Part shown: positions 43,090 through 44,045 of the stretch, piece after piece
Numbering within the stretch: position 1 is the stretch's first letter
How the letters are laid out: every line of letters starts with the position of its first letter
Assembly (NCBI GenBank): GCA_905221605.1
Contig: CAJNDS010000547.1
Coordinates: forward strand, 1-64,000
Direction: 5' to 3'
DNA: 64,000 bases
Origin: Symbiodinium natans
Lineage: Eukaryota; Sar; Dinophyceae; Suessiales; Symbiodiniaceae
The notes under the pieces: model-generated
Databases searched by the model: none
Told to the model about the DNA's origin: nothing
The model's input: the letters and a program-made list of their open reading frames with translations, nothing else
Program-made: the position numbers and the translations under genes

Positions 43090-43328
43090 CCACACGCATA
43101 ACCCCCCCGAAGGGAGGGTCTGTCAGTCTCTCTCTCTGTCTCTCTCTCTCGCTCTAAGGCCGGAGGAGATTCAGGATCTTGGATGATGTCAACGCCTACA
43201 GCCCGACGCGGGAACCCCATGATGCGACGCCACGCCCCCCCCCCCCCCAAGCCGAAAGCCTCTTCCCCAGCTGTGGCGGCCAACCAGGCCAATGAGATCC
43301 AGATGAAACATATCGAAAGGGCGGCCAT
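293..43328 (-). CDS. Putative very long multi-exon gene for a secreted PAN/Apple-repeat protein (runs off the left edge)
   Basis: This entry groups about 45 minus-strand exon candidates listed separately below. It starts with a signal peptide at 43328. It continues through alanine-rich helical exons, beta-rich exons with 'DLSGT' or 'SVDTSG'-like strings, and at least three cysteine-rich PAN/Apple-like modules. Typical exons are 20-80 bp and introns several hundred bp. Acceptors are AG|G; donors are GT, GC or GA, as known for dinoflagellate introns. All islands reading open on the same strand over 43 kb is what supports grouping them. PAN/Apple domains bind proteins or carbohydrates outside the cell, so a cell-surface or extracellular matrix role is inferred. 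Two compact genes (25.25-26.14 and 36.4-37.5 kb) lie inside the span on the same strand, so this may instead be several consecutive genes. No stop codon was found on the left, so the gene probably continues beyond base 1. Confidence 0.4.
786..953 (+). repeat. (TTTAGGG)n array
   Basis: G-strand orientation, mostly perfect heptamers with one T-rich interruption near 900. It lies just upstream on the plus strand of the CYGM exon at 982-1035. Confidence 0.9.
982..1035 (-). CDS. PAN module 1, CYGM exon
   Basis: Acceptor TTTTGGAG|GTC, GC-type donor (CACCAG|GCC), 18 codons in phase 0: VTYTAEGRCYGMSARTHQ. Confidence 0.7.
1275..1400 (+). repeat. (GGCAAA)n-like hexamer tract
   Basis: Irregular repeats of GGCAAA and AGCAAA. 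No coding evidence. Confidence 0.75.
1416..1548 (+). mobile_element. MITE family 2 copy with a telomere-like array inside
   Basis: Left part GGGGGAACGTCCTTAAGGGG, right end TTAGTGTAAGGGGGAGCATCCC, and about nine perfect TTTAGGG units in between. The insert takes the place of the central loop seen in the intact copy at 20166. Confidence 0.6.
1578..1598 (-). CDS. PAN module 1, 21-bp Cys microexon
   Basis: Acceptor GAGGCAAG|GAG, donor GAGCAG|GTGG, seven codons ETRACEQ. Same size, phase and border sequences as 17686-17706. Confidence 0.6.
2190..2259 (-). CDS. PAN module 1, PYG..W..C exon
   Basis: Acceptor ACGGCCAG|GC; reads LGALPYGEFSGGWFRCMELC, aligning with 'LGSTPYGADVGTWQACLDLC' of module 3. 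The donor is unclear, so the low end is approximate. Confidence 0.6.
2548..2880 (+). repeat. Degenerate tandem repeat, about 55-60 bp period
   Basis: About six or seven diverged units, each with a 'TATG(T/C)T..(A/T)TAGGAAAC' core. An open frame of 127 codons covers it but is explained by the repeat. Confidence 0.55.
2958..2983 (-). CDS. PAN module 1, divergent WRM exon
   Basis: Acceptor GAGTGAG|G and GC-type donor CCTG|GC give 26 bases reading NWRMTMVP. The phases at both ends fit the flanking module exons. Similarity to the other two WRM exons is limited to 'WRM'. Confidence 0.4.
3021..3180 (+). mobile_element. MITE family 3-like copy split by CCCTAAA repeats
   Basis: Two similar half units (GTGGTTAATCGTACAGTTAT and CTGGTTAATGGTACAGTTAT) separated by about four CCCTAAA units. 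The left end GCTCATGGTACTTACTAA matches family 3. Confidence 0.55.
3292..3400 (+). mobile_element. MITE family 1 copy
   Basis: Diverged copy with GATTAGAACAGGGTGTTGGGG and CTAAGGGAACACGATTAGTA, ending TTATTCCGGCCCTC. Confidence 0.55.
3433..3491 (-). CDS. PAN module 2, AHC exon
   Basis: Acceptor GAGCTGAG|GAC, likely GC-type donor (GAGCG|GC). Reads DGLGGQNEEFTSAHCVGAE. The phase left (two bases) fits the next WRM-type exon at 2958-2983. Confidence 0.65.
3705..3761 (-). CDS. PAN module 2, CYGM exon
   Basis: Acceptor TGCTCAG|GTG, GA-type donor (GACCAG|GACAGC), 19 codons in phase 0: VVYWGGHCYGMREASNEDQ. Confidence 0.7.
3834..3872 (+). mobile_element. MITE family 2 half copy
   Basis: GGGATGTTCCCCCTTATACT followed by AACAGTGCGC; the second half is missing. 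Confidence 0.55.
3923..4031 (+). mobile_element. MITE family 1 copy
   Basis: TATAGGGGCCTGAATAAC at the left, TTCCGACCCCGA at the right, inner AAGGGACCATACGGGAATA. Confidence 0.65.
4635..4676 (-). CDS. PAN module 2, ACLALC exon
   Basis: Acceptor TTTGGGAG|GC, donor CACAG|GTGG, 14 codons in phase 0: ACLALCQGTEGCAQ. Combined with the previous exon it restores 'W-E-ACLALC', the PAN/Apple helix. Confidence 0.7.
5394..5444 (-). CDS. PAN module 2, PYG..W exon
   Basis: Acceptor TCCTTAAG|GAC, GC-type donor (TGGGAG|GCTCC), 17 codons in phase 0: DMALGSTPYGANVGSWE. The intron comes seven codons earlier than in module 3, so the 'ACLALC' part lies in the next exon. Nine bases (TGGGAGGCT) are repeated at the two intron borders. 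Confidence 0.7.
5888..5934 (-). CDS. PAN module 2, WRM exon
   Basis: Acceptor TTCACCCAG|GC, GC-type donor (GTG|GCAACT). Reads TVYEKWRMRWLGPHV, matching the module 3 exon at 19418-19453 in sequence and 3' border. Confidence 0.6.
7040..7115 (-). CDS. Weak exon candidate
   Basis: Open minus-strand island (GVPQLAQEDVEQEAGV) with AG sites; the frame is not decided. Confidence 0.2.
7465..7545 (-). CDS. Exon candidate, possible divergent AHC-type exon
   Basis: Acceptor GCCGTCAG; one frame reads PGFSTAPCSAELGCSHAGAL. 'GFSTAPC' is similar to 'GFTTAHC' at 293-352, and it lies upstream of PAN module 2 in the expected order. Confidence 0.35.
8267..8370 (+). mobile_element. MITE family 1 copy
   Basis: GAGCCTTAAGAATTTTAACC to CATTCCGACCCCTCTATA. 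Confidence 0.6.
8760..8870 (-). CDS. Weak exon candidate
   Basis: The minus strand is open through this island (RMEAVPKLQAAFLGRGL). Splice sites are possible around TTTCCAG and CTGCAG|GC but not convincing. Confidence 0.2.
9120..9205 (+). repeat. Dispersed repeat shared with 16345-16450 (inverted)
   Basis: TTCCCGAAAATTGGGGTACC and ATAAGGGAATCC-like parts recur in reverse at 16345-16450 (GGTACCCCAATTTCGGGAAC). Possibly another short mobile element. Confidence 0.5.
9301..9377 (+). mobile_element. MITE family 3 copy (GGAGGTTCATG ends)
   Basis: 11-bp perfect inverted ends GGAGGTTCATG and CATGAACCTCC around an ATA-rich centre with CTTATAGCTATACTTGTAA. Confidence 0.7.
9818..9889 (-). CDS. Exon candidate, helical module
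   Basis: Acceptor TATACGAG|GCC, donor CTG|GTGAAG, 24 codons in phase 0, containing NYVSDKIMEAAEGAAGL. A family-1 MITE starts four bases beyond the acceptor, so the MITE end forms part of the acceptor region. Confidence 0.5.
9894..10005 (+). mobile_element. MITE family 1 copy (TATAGGGGCC ends)
   Basis: Starts TATAGGGGCCTTAA and ends TTCCGACCCCTATA, with terminal inverted repeats of about 8-10 bp and an inner GGGACCA-AAGGGAATA motif. No coding capacity. It abuts the acceptor of the exon at 9818-9889. Confidence 0.7.
10407..10465 (-). CDS. Exon candidate, helical module
   Basis: Acceptor GTTAAAG|CG, donor CTG|GTGTAG; reads AANAEAKAMIAMMVGPAAGL. It ends in 'AAGL' just as the exon at 9818-9889 does. 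Confidence 0.5.
10620..10716 (+). mobile_element. MITE family 2 copy
   Basis: GATGTTCCCCCTTACACTAA to GGTATAAGGGGAATATC. Long imperfect palindrome. Confidence 0.65.
10855..10897 (-). CDS. Exon candidate, 'EGAAG' helix
   Basis: Acceptor CCTGGCAG|GAT; reads DALASAIIEGAAGV. Similar to the exon at 9818-9889 (KIMEAAEGAAGL), suggesting duplicated helical modules. Confidence 0.45.
10930..11400 (+). repeat. (TCTAGGG)n variant array
   Basis: About 470 bp dominated by GGGTCTA or GGGTCTC heptamers, a telomere variant nearly absent elsewhere. It looks locally amplified. Confidence 0.9.
11485..11716 (+). repeat. (TTTAGGG)n array
   Basis: About 33 heptamers in G-strand orientation with few variants. Confidence 0.9.
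11837..12000 (+). repeat. Tandem repeat, 62-63 bp unit, 2.6 copies
   Basis: Units start at 11838, 11901 and 11963 with CGTGGTCAACAGAATGGATT. Followed at 12003-12140 by two copies of another unit of about 82 bp containing ACTTATTCTTTGGAAGCC. Confidence 0.85.
12140..12269 (+). repeat. G-tract block (GGGGGGTG)n
   Basis: 130 bp almost only G and T, rich in potential G-quadruplex runs, directly preceding the 21-bp array. Confidence 0.9.
12270..12770. repeat. 21-bp satellite that switches orientation twice
   Basis: Unit TTGCCCGCTAAATATATGACC. About 11 direct copies (12270-12500), then about 6 inverted copies (12505-12640), then about 6 direct copies (12645-12768). The opposing blocks can form a long hairpin. 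Because 21 is a multiple of three, both strands stay open, giving spurious ORFs. There are no spacers, so it is not CRISPR. Confidence 0.9.
12797..13030. repeat. Head-to-head telomere-like junction
   Basis: (TTTAGGG)n runs up to 12857, then flips directly to (CCCTAAA)n and (CCCCAAA)n, meeting at TTTAGGGACCCTAAA. Confidence 0.85.
13050..13125 (-). CDS. Exon candidate, beta module
   Basis: The acceptor is AGCCCAG|G and the donor is GA-type (CTCGAG|GACC). It reads YTDVEIQGFAFPKAIQVSLD then TSWLE. Open on the minus strand only; 'VSLDTS' echoes 'LSVDTSG' at 27.6 kb. Confidence 0.5.
13260..14520. mobile_element. Large foldback structure with repeated arms around an AT-rich core
   Basis: The left arm (13260-13650) has GGATCAAAAA-type A-rich repeats, then about four 75-bp units containing AAACTCGAGTTTTGGTACG and CCTCTCACACGAAACGC. 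The right arm (14285-14520) holds the same units inverted (CGTTTCGTGTGAGAGGGTCG), then TTTTTGATCC repeats. The core is AT-rich (13640-13977), then the gap. It resembles foldback transposons. No transposase seen. Confidence 0.65.
13978..14077. other. Assembly gap (100 N)
   Basis: Exactly 100 N inside the core of the foldback, likely a scaffolding placeholder where assembly failed on the inverted repeat. Confidence 0.98.
15020..15065 (-). CDS. Exon candidate following PAN module 3
   Basis: Acceptor AGCCCAG|G; with the phase left by the preceding AHC exon it reads NTIEMCAAAALNLTL. The donor is not fixed. Confidence 0.35.
15709..15836 (+). mobile_element. MITE family 2 copy with CCCCAAA repeats inside
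   Basis: GGGATGCTCCCCCCTTATAC to AGTATAAGGGGGGAACCTCCC. The centre is interrupted by about 40 bp of ACCCCAA repeats. Confidence 0.6.
15875..15936 (-). CDS. PAN module 3, AHC exon
   Basis: Acceptor GGACCAG|GAT; reads DGLGGTNEHYTSAHCTTAHP to a GC-type donor. 'GGTN..YT.AHC' matches the exons at 3433-3491 and 293-352. Confidence 0.65.
16122..16213 (-). mobile_element. MITE family 1 copy, inverted
   Basis: GTAGGGGTCGGAACAAGTAC at one end and TTAAGGCCCCAAAATATT at the other. Confidence 0.6.
16935..16982 (-). CDS. PAN module 3, CYGM exon
   Basis: Acceptor GAGTGAG|GTC, GA-type donor GATGAG|GACC, 16 codons in phase 0: VYRDGFCYGMSESSDE. 'G.CYGM' is the PAN beta-strand carrying the fourth cysteine. 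Homologous exons: 3705-3761 and 982-1035. Confidence 0.7.
16990..17560. other. Stretch between PAN exons, nothing recognised
   Basis: Proposed intron between 17686 and 16982. Mixed sequence with few telomere units and an 81-codon minus frame (17227-17472) that has no domain. Confidence 0.4.
17686..17706 (-). CDS. PAN module 3, 21-bp Cys microexon
   Basis: Acceptor CAAAAAG|GAG and donor CACAG|GTGG bound exactly seven codons, ETEGCAQ. The same microexon recurs at 1578-1598 (ETRACEQ) and as the end of 4635-4676 (GTEGCAQ). It supplies the third PAN cysteine. Confidence 0.65.
18013..18165 (+). mobile_element. MITE family 1 copy expanded by T and G runs
   Basis: TATTTAGGGGCCTTAACAC to AATCCGACCCCTATATTA. 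The internal GGTTTTGGGG of other copies is expanded to about 16 T and nearly 40 G. Confidence 0.7.
18766..18837 (-). CDS. PAN module 3, PYG..W..CL.LC exon
   Basis: Acceptor CCTAAAG|GAG is supplied by the end of a telomere-like repeat; the donor is GA-type (TGCAAG|GAGACC). It is 24 codons, phase 0, reading EMPLGSTPYGADVGTWQACL then DLCK. The 'W.ACL.LC' string is the first helix of a PAN/Apple fold, where two cysteines pair with later strands. It is homologous to 5394-5444 and 2190-2259. Confidence 0.7.
19418..19453 (-). CDS. PAN module 3, WRM exon
   Basis: Acceptor CAGCTCAG|GAG, 12 codons in phase 0: EQWRMRWLGSHV, GA-type donor (GTG|GACACC). Nearly identical in sequence and boundaries to 5888-5934 (EKWRMRWLGPHV). 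It joins in phase to the exon at 18766-18837. Confidence 0.6.
19658..19757 (+). mobile_element. MITE family 1 copy
   Basis: ATAGGGGCCTTTGTAATGAG to CCTCCGACCCCTATATTA. Confidence 0.7.
19775..19847 (-). CDS. Exon candidate, possible PAN 'AHC'-type exon
   Basis: Acceptor CCCGAG|GC; reads RDFARQMLEPAHTNPHRHC. The spacing of His/Cys loosely resembles the AHC exons of the PAN modules. It precedes the WRM exon, as expected from module order. Confidence 0.35.
20166..20264 (+). mobile_element. MITE family 2, most complete copy
   Basis: Nearly perfect palindrome of about 100 bp: GGGATCTTCCCCCTTATACT, AGCAGTCCTTCATAGGGATT, then the reverse complement ending AGTAAAAGGGGGAACATCCC. It has no ORF. Confidence 0.75.
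20272..20360 (-). mobile_element. MITE family 1 copy, inverted
   Basis: GAAATAACTACTGGTAGTAC to TTACTAAGGCCCGAATATT, directly adjoining a family-2 MITE. Confidence 0.55.
20554..20628 (-). CDS. Exon candidate, beta module (VDLSGT)
   Basis: Acceptor CCCGAG|G; reads MNAELRGQATVDLSGTALRL and ends near CTGCAG. It matches the repeated beta pattern of the exons at 23.2 and 27.6 kb. Confidence 0.45.
21249..21292 (-). CDS. Exon candidate
   Basis: Acceptor TTTAGAG|G, formed at the edge of a telomere-like array; reads LPGFAGETSGPYMS before a GA donor. A second small island at 21370-21420 reads MPGVPVTTNPMLLG without clear splice sites. Confidence 0.35.
22720..22809 (+). mobile_element. MITE family 3 copy
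   Basis: Ends in ATAAGTACCATGAACCTCC and shares the ATAAGCACAGTTATAATTGG core; the left end is diverged. A lone right half with TAGGTACCATGAACCTCC is at about 22920-22947. Confidence 0.55.
22961..23020 (-). CDS. Exon candidate
   Basis: Acceptor CTTCAG|GTC and GT donor GGCG|GTGCC bound 20 codons in phase 0, VQSPEIRHRTAFGLAASASA. Confidence 0.45.
23205..23254 (-). CDS. Exon candidate, beta module
   Basis: Acceptor CGGCAG|G; reads IKLDVSGNADVNEPGPE. 'LDVSGN' parallels 'VDLSGT' at 20.6 kb. 3' end approximate. Confidence 0.45.
24019..24072 (-). CDS. Exon candidate, beta module
   Basis: The acceptor is CCCCAAAG|GTG and the donor is the canonical GAG|GTGAGC. It is 18 codons, phase 0: VAGTLTGSAELSASADFE. 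The upstream side is a C-strand run and the downstream side a telomere-like array. Confidence 0.55.
24821..24880 (-). CDS. Exon candidate
   Basis: The acceptor is CTGCCAGAG|GCG and the donor is GC-type (ACCAAG|GC). It is 20 codons, phase 0: AEGSCALEAERRFPKKPLTK. Confidence 0.5.
25251..26135 (-). CDS. Ubiquitin-like domain protein, three exons, 209 residues
   Basis: ATG at 26135 follows an in-frame TGA 15 bases upstream. Exons are 26135-25950 (62 codons), 25864-25739 (42 codons) and 25568-25251 (105 codons plus stop). Both introns (85 and 170 bp) are GT-AG and phase 0, and all three exons join without a frame break. After a Gln/Pro/Glu-rich leader (MGQGPQGPQESQ) comes a ubiquitin-like fold, residues about 34-108: FSVFASKLSGEGKTFEGL, LRELKEVICGDLGL, RPIGDLGIGEGARLEVVVA. 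The last strand 'LEVVV' corresponds to ubiquitin beta-5. There is no C-terminal Gly-Gly, so it is a domain rather than a conjugating modifier. The remaining about 100 residues (GRWEPAPGDDQTWMRRMTIA to RWTLTKQ) are Trp/Arg-rich and unrecognised. A degraded paralogue lies directly upstream. Confidence 0.7.
25865..25949 (-). other. 85-bp GT-AG intron absent from the paralogue
   Basis: The intron begins GTGGGCTTGTCC and ends CCCCTTGAG. Six bases (GAGGTG) are repeated at both borders. The upstream tandem copy reads straight across this position (LKEVICSD). This is an intron presence/absence difference between paralogues, with a border repeat like an insertion footprint. Confidence 0.65.
26465..26945 (-). 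pseudogene. Upstream, intronless partial copy of the ubiquitin-like gene
   Basis: This minus-strand segment is a tandem duplicate of the gene at 25251-26135. It carries APFSVFASRLSGEGRTFDGL then PSMRLRELKEVICSDLGL and DRAFEGADEDRKLGDLGEGAR, matching a ubiquitin-like fold. It differs in two ways. The 85-bp intron present in the downstream copy after 'LKE' is absent. The final strand and the C-terminal domain are missing, because the sequence diverges after 'GEGARPT'. It may be a truncated pseudogene or may splice onward in a way I cannot see. The two copies also share about 100 bp of sequence upstream of the coding part. Confidence 0.5.
26965..27063 (+). mobile_element. MITE family 1 copy
   Basis: GTAGGGGTAGGACAGGGTTA to CTATTCCGACCCTCCATATT, upstream (on the minus strand) of the ubiquitin-like duplicate. 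Confidence 0.55.
27195..27235 (-). CDS. Exon candidate, beta module
   Basis: Acceptor CTTGAAG|GC, GC donor GTCGAG|GC; reads GTVRVSAEALVE, similar in pattern to the exon at 24019-24072 (ELSASADFE). Confidence 0.4.
27360..27610. other. AT-rich island without a gene
   Basis: AATAATAAC-type sequence with a direct repeat of GATACCATTCTTCTTGTT. No coding or structural feature identified. Confidence 0.5.
27633..27681 (-). CDS. Exon candidate, beta module (LSVDTSG)
   Basis: The acceptor is CTGTTGTAG|G and the donor is ACCGAG|GTGG. It reads FEPVVELSVDTSGSTE, and reading through gives VVVSGLV. The alternating hydrophobic pattern and the 'VDTSG' string recur in other exons ('VDLSGT' at 20.6 kb, 'LDVSGN' at 23.2 kb). 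This suggests a repeated beta-sandwich or adhesin-like unit. Confidence 0.5.
28195..28245 (-). CDS. Exon candidate
   Basis: Acceptor GTACAAG|GCG; minus-strand reading ARAHKSLGSAPSARS. The donor is not clear. Confidence 0.25.
28416..28541 (-). repeat. (CCCTAAA)n array
   Basis: About 18 perfect C-strand heptamers, one of the cleanest blocks. Confidence 0.92.
28602..28632 (-). CDS. Exon candidate, beta module
   Basis: Acceptor AAGAAAG|G; reads NLAIDGLVQLPV in the best frame, resembling the beta-type exons at 27633-27681 and 20554-20628. The 3' boundary is uncertain. Confidence 0.3.
29698..29721 (-). CDS. Microexon candidate
   Basis: Acceptor GGCCCAG|GTG and GC donor GCCGAG|GC bound eight codons (VPRSNLAE). 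A longer reading through this island is also open in another frame. Confidence 0.25.
30747..30783 (-). CDS. Exon candidate
   Basis: Acceptor GGGCGAG|GCG; reads AEESSSGKAQLP before a possible GA donor. Short and of low complexity. Confidence 0.3.
31007..31054 (-). CDS. Exon candidate, glycine-rich beta module
   Basis: The acceptor is GCAGCTCAG|GC and the donor is G|GTGGAC. It reads IFKAGGFTQGFGISA, an alternating pattern typical of beta-strands. Confidence 0.5.
31777..31871 (-). CDS. Exon candidate, Cys/Ser-rich beta module
   Basis: The acceptor is TTCCAAG|GC. The exon reads ALFLDDVCDCNAGSSLSLST and continues SQISAKCAPGQ, with three cysteines. Its 5' side abuts the long G-tract block at 31882-32754, so that block would lie in the upstream intron, about 10 bases from the acceptor. 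Confidence 0.5.
31882..32754 (+). repeat. 870-bp G-tract satellite (GGGGGGGGA)n
   Basis: Runs of 4 to 18 G separated by single A, with rare C or T. It is open in several frames, giving Gly/Arg/Glu-only ORFs that are not genes. Potential for many G-quadruplexes. It lies between exon candidates at 31777-31871 and 32890-33003, so it would be intronic. Confidence 0.95.
32890..33003 (-). CDS. Hydrophobic exon; possible internal gene start
   Basis: A T-rich tract and GTTGGCAG|GAC acceptor precede ATG. The reading is MIGCFLSFATSMCTSAAFVC, then a Leu-rich run (SVLLLLLSIM). It could be a signal peptide of a second gene starting here, or a cysteine-rich hydrophobic internal exon. The 3' end is not defined. 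Confidence 0.35.
33487..33537 (-). CDS. Exon candidate, helical module
   Basis: The acceptor is CGCCGAG|GTG and the donor is GC-type (TGGGAG|GC). It is 17 codons, phase 0: VAELGVLAAGFAADAWE. Its opening 'VA.....LA.G' resembles the exon at 33886-33933. Confidence 0.5.
33886..33933 (-). CDS. Exon candidate, helical module
   Basis: The acceptor is TTGAGGAG|GTG and the donor is CTGAAG|GTCG. It is 16 codons, phase 0: VADKAAVLGEAVPRLK. Confidence 0.5.
34978..35105 (-). repeat. (CCCCTAAA)n octamer array
   Basis: About 16 octamers with an extra C relative to the telomere unit. Related blocks: 40375-40510 (C-strand) and 41160-41390 (G-strand, TTTAGGGG). Confidence 0.9.
35296..35361 (-). CDS. Exon candidate, alanine-rich helix
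   Basis: The acceptor is GATGGCAG|GAA and the donor is GC-type (GCTCAG|GC). It is 22 codons, phase 0, including KAQRSLEQGVRAAARMAQ. Strong helical periodicity. Confidence 0.5.
35440..35542 (+). mobile_element. MITE family 1 copy, diverged
   Basis: Keeps AAGGGACGCTAAGGGAATAC and CTTCTGACCCCTGTATTA; left end blurred by G-runs. Confidence 0.45.
35691..35758 (-). CDS. Exon candidate, alanine-rich helix
   Basis: The acceptor is CTGCGAG|GC and a G|GTGC donor follows. It includes VGEAAAKAASRLSQDGLGIF. Open only on the minus strand. Confidence 0.45.
36433..37482 (-). CDS. ADP-ribosyltransferase (PARP-like)-fold protein, dinoflagellate type
   Basis: Uninterrupted minus-strand ORF. ATG at 37482 (MVTSEEERLRGLAMRMLG) lies just 3' of an acceptor TGTGTGCGTAG, suiting trans-splicing or a 5' UTR intron, and gives 349 residues. 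Around residue 135 it contains LYHGTRPDLALLILRDGL. This matches the first motif of PARP/ART catalytic folds (HGT followed by a helix and 'GL'). It is followed by CSHGVIGAWTCESAEYPLEW, where PARPs have a glycine-rich strand and a loop tyrosine. The third (Glu) position is not identifiable, so activity is uncertain. Multi-copy proteins with this HGT motif are, to my recollection, frequent in dinoflagellates. Substrate unknown. The gene sits between exon candidates of the long gene, on the same strand. Confidence 0.6.
   Translation of the reverse strand: MVTSEEERLRGLAMRMLGYTHMEDVESDMQGLGSLVSDTIRVSWNREGVEHKWAHADRELPLQWPAVHAEDLNWIIRGRQLVQEFFQQSGSAVLQAGIWKRVEHDQEKWEIDEDKKLITVPVKAEMEWSAFKQILYHGTRPDLALLILRDGLRSSQCSHGVIGAWTCESAEYPLEWGVTPWDKFPGCFITLGIPPDQEIRKNRRIGAGRAVVTAASALEIVGAEILCLTFRIPSIEWSRVQSALRDMIRSIVVREVGSVVGKPGQKEYVKQILGLCSSRFSCYAIATDLLWNGAPQPKYREGALELSLLLLQVLRPFFGEQSEKKLEMECNWLAFSAAGAAEVLDRHYW
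37565..38065 (-). other. Possible 5' exon/UTR of the ADP-ribosyltransferase-like gene
   Basis: The minus strand is open for about 166 codons in one frame. It ends at a strong donor sequence (GGCAAG|GTAAGG) at about 37567, and an acceptor TGTGTGCGTAG lies at about 37491 just before the ATG of the downstream ORF. The frames do not join cleanly across this intron: the phase that would fit has a nearby upstream stop. I therefore read this as an untranslated or alternative leader rather than proven coding sequence. One hydrophobic stretch (TIVTLCLLILALLQALIDL) is visible in the open frame. Confidence 0.3.
38755..38866 (+). mobile_element. MITE family 2 copy
   Basis: TTGGGATCTTCCCCCTCGTA to TATGAGAGGGGAGGCAACCC. 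Confidence 0.6.
38968..39009 (-). CDS. Exon candidate, helical module
   Basis: The acceptor is CCTCAG|GTG and the exon reads VMSAGALAIRAMGC. The donor is not clear (TT after CAG), so the 3' end is approximate. Confidence 0.4.
39192..39242 (-). CDS. Exon candidate, helical module
   Basis: The acceptor is CTGGAG|GTG and the donor is of GA type (ATCAAG|GATGCA). It is 17 codons, phase 0: VVKVAEQTYKAVPAQIK. It is flanked on both sides by telomere-like arrays. Confidence 0.5.
39295..39531 (+). repeat. (TTTAGGG)n array
   Basis: About 240 bp with scattered TTCAGGG and TTAAGG variants in the left half and perfect heptamers in the right. Confidence 0.9.
39727..39778 (-). CDS. Exon candidate, helical module
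   Basis: The acceptor is GCTGAAG|GCG and the donor is the canonical GTGAGA. It reads AGSFAGNSALVIGKSVA. It belongs to the alanine-rich run of exons. No named family is recognised. Confidence 0.45.
40538..40615 (-). CDS. Exon candidate, helical module
   Basis: The acceptor is CTTCAG|GTG and the donor is a canonical GAG|GTAGGG. It is 26 codons, phase 0, including VMVDAATAVADYGVQIGSEL. This is one of the best-defined exons here, with clean splice signals at both ends and an open amphipathic helix-like reading. Confidence 0.55.
40732..40788 (+). mobile_element. MITE family 2, internally deleted copy
   Basis: CATGTTCCCCCTTATACTAA, AGCTCCTTCAAT, then the right arm GCTAGTAAAGAGGAAACATC; the centre is lost. 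Confidence 0.6.
40960..41016 (-). CDS. Exon candidate, helical/acidic
   Basis: Minus-strand island reading NLDAVVAAKAFDWVDDVVDV. The acceptor is AGCCCAG|AAC and a GT donor follows GTGGAC. It is 19 codons long. The alanine/valine-rich amphipathic pattern resembles the neighbouring exons at 40.5, 39.2 and 33.5 kb. Confidence 0.45.
41850..42010 (+). repeat. (AACAAGAAT)-like AT-rich tract ending in a C run
   Basis: Purine-rich AAC/AAG/AAT repeats, then about 18 C. No gene. Confidence 0.7.
42107..42149 (-). CDS. Exon candidate
   Basis: GC-rich island with acceptor CTTCGAG|G and GC-type donor CTCGAG|GC. It reads KTIGPRRFNAVPLE in one phase and EDHRTAALQRRASR in another. The phase is not settled and no domain is recognised. 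Confidence 0.3.
42867..42941 (-). CDS. Exon candidate after the signal peptide
   Basis: The acceptor is CCAGCCAG|GCC and the GC-type donor is CGCAG|GC. The exon is exactly 25 codons, phase 0, starting ACEAKGPGLLQASASRGRQG. With the signal exon upstream it would form the mature N-terminus. No domain is recognised. Confidence 0.45.
43013..43155 (+). repeat. (CT)n microsatellite
   Basis: Long CT run with a short unique interruption at about 43090-43125. Explains the Arg-Glu repeats of the antisense ORF. In the proposed gene model it is in intron 1. Confidence 0.95.
43260..43328 (-). CDS. Exon 1: signal peptide of the long minus-strand gene
   Basis: ATG at 43328 starts MAALSICFIWISLAWLAATA followed by GEE. 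This has a short N-region, a strongly hydrophobic core and small residues at a likely cleavage site (ATA-GEE), a convincing secretory signal. Twelve bases or so upstream on the minus strand is CTTTCCCTTCCTAG, a pyrimidine tract plus AG that suits spliced-leader trans-splicing or a 5' UTR intron. The proposed donor after GAAGAG is of the GC type and leaves phase 0, matching the phase-0 exon at 42867-42941. Reading continues open past the donor, so the exact exon end is inferred. Confidence 0.55.
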
Positions 43329-43939
43329 AGAGCGGTAACTAGGAAGGGAAAGTGTGAGCGCTTTGCTCTTGGAGCCTAAGAGGCTCGACGTGGCAGTTCT
43401 TAGGATTTTCAAGTTTTTTTTTTTTGGGGGGGGGGAGATTTCTGTGAAGGGCAGGAAGGGTGCCGGCGTGGGTGTAGTTTGAGTTAACATCAGAACCTTG
43501 AACCCTAAACCCACAAGCCCCCCAAAAAAGCAGAATCTCCAGAACCCTAAACCCTAAACCCTAAACCCTAAACCCCTAAACCCTAAACCCTAAACCCTAA
43601 ACCCAGGCCAACCTAGGCAAGCAGCATGCCGTGGTTTTGGGGTCTTCGTCGTGTCCCCAAGAAGGCTCTAGGGCTTAGGCTCAAGACTTCCAAAAGATTG
43701 TCCTCAACAAGAACCCCCATCTAAACCCTAAACCCTAAACCCCAAACCCTAAACCCTAAACCCCCCCCCCAAACCCTAAACCCCCCCTAAACCCTCAACC
43801 CTAAACATCCCTAGACCACAAATACACCCATGAGATTCCCATGTCGAAATCTCGGTGCGCGGATTGCTTTTTGTGCCCAGAGCATTGGACTCCGGCTCTC
43901 CTGACTGCGGGAGTGAACACTCCCAGAGCCTCCCCATGA

Positions 43940-44045
43940 GTTTAGGGCTTAGGGTTTAGGGTTTAGGGTTTAGGGTTTAGGGTTTAGGGTTTAGGGTTTA
44001 GGGTTTAGGGTTTAGGGTTTAGGGTTTAGGGTCTAGGGTTTAGGT
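43940..44045 (+). repeat. (TTTAGGG)n array
   Basis: About 14 units; marks the left edge of the duplicated region 44-50 kb. Confidence 0.9.

Noticed and set aside
42996-43259. Arg-Glu repeat protein in the long minus ORF
   Set aside because: That part is a translation of the (CT)n microsatellite. Only the signal-peptide start at 43328 was kept.
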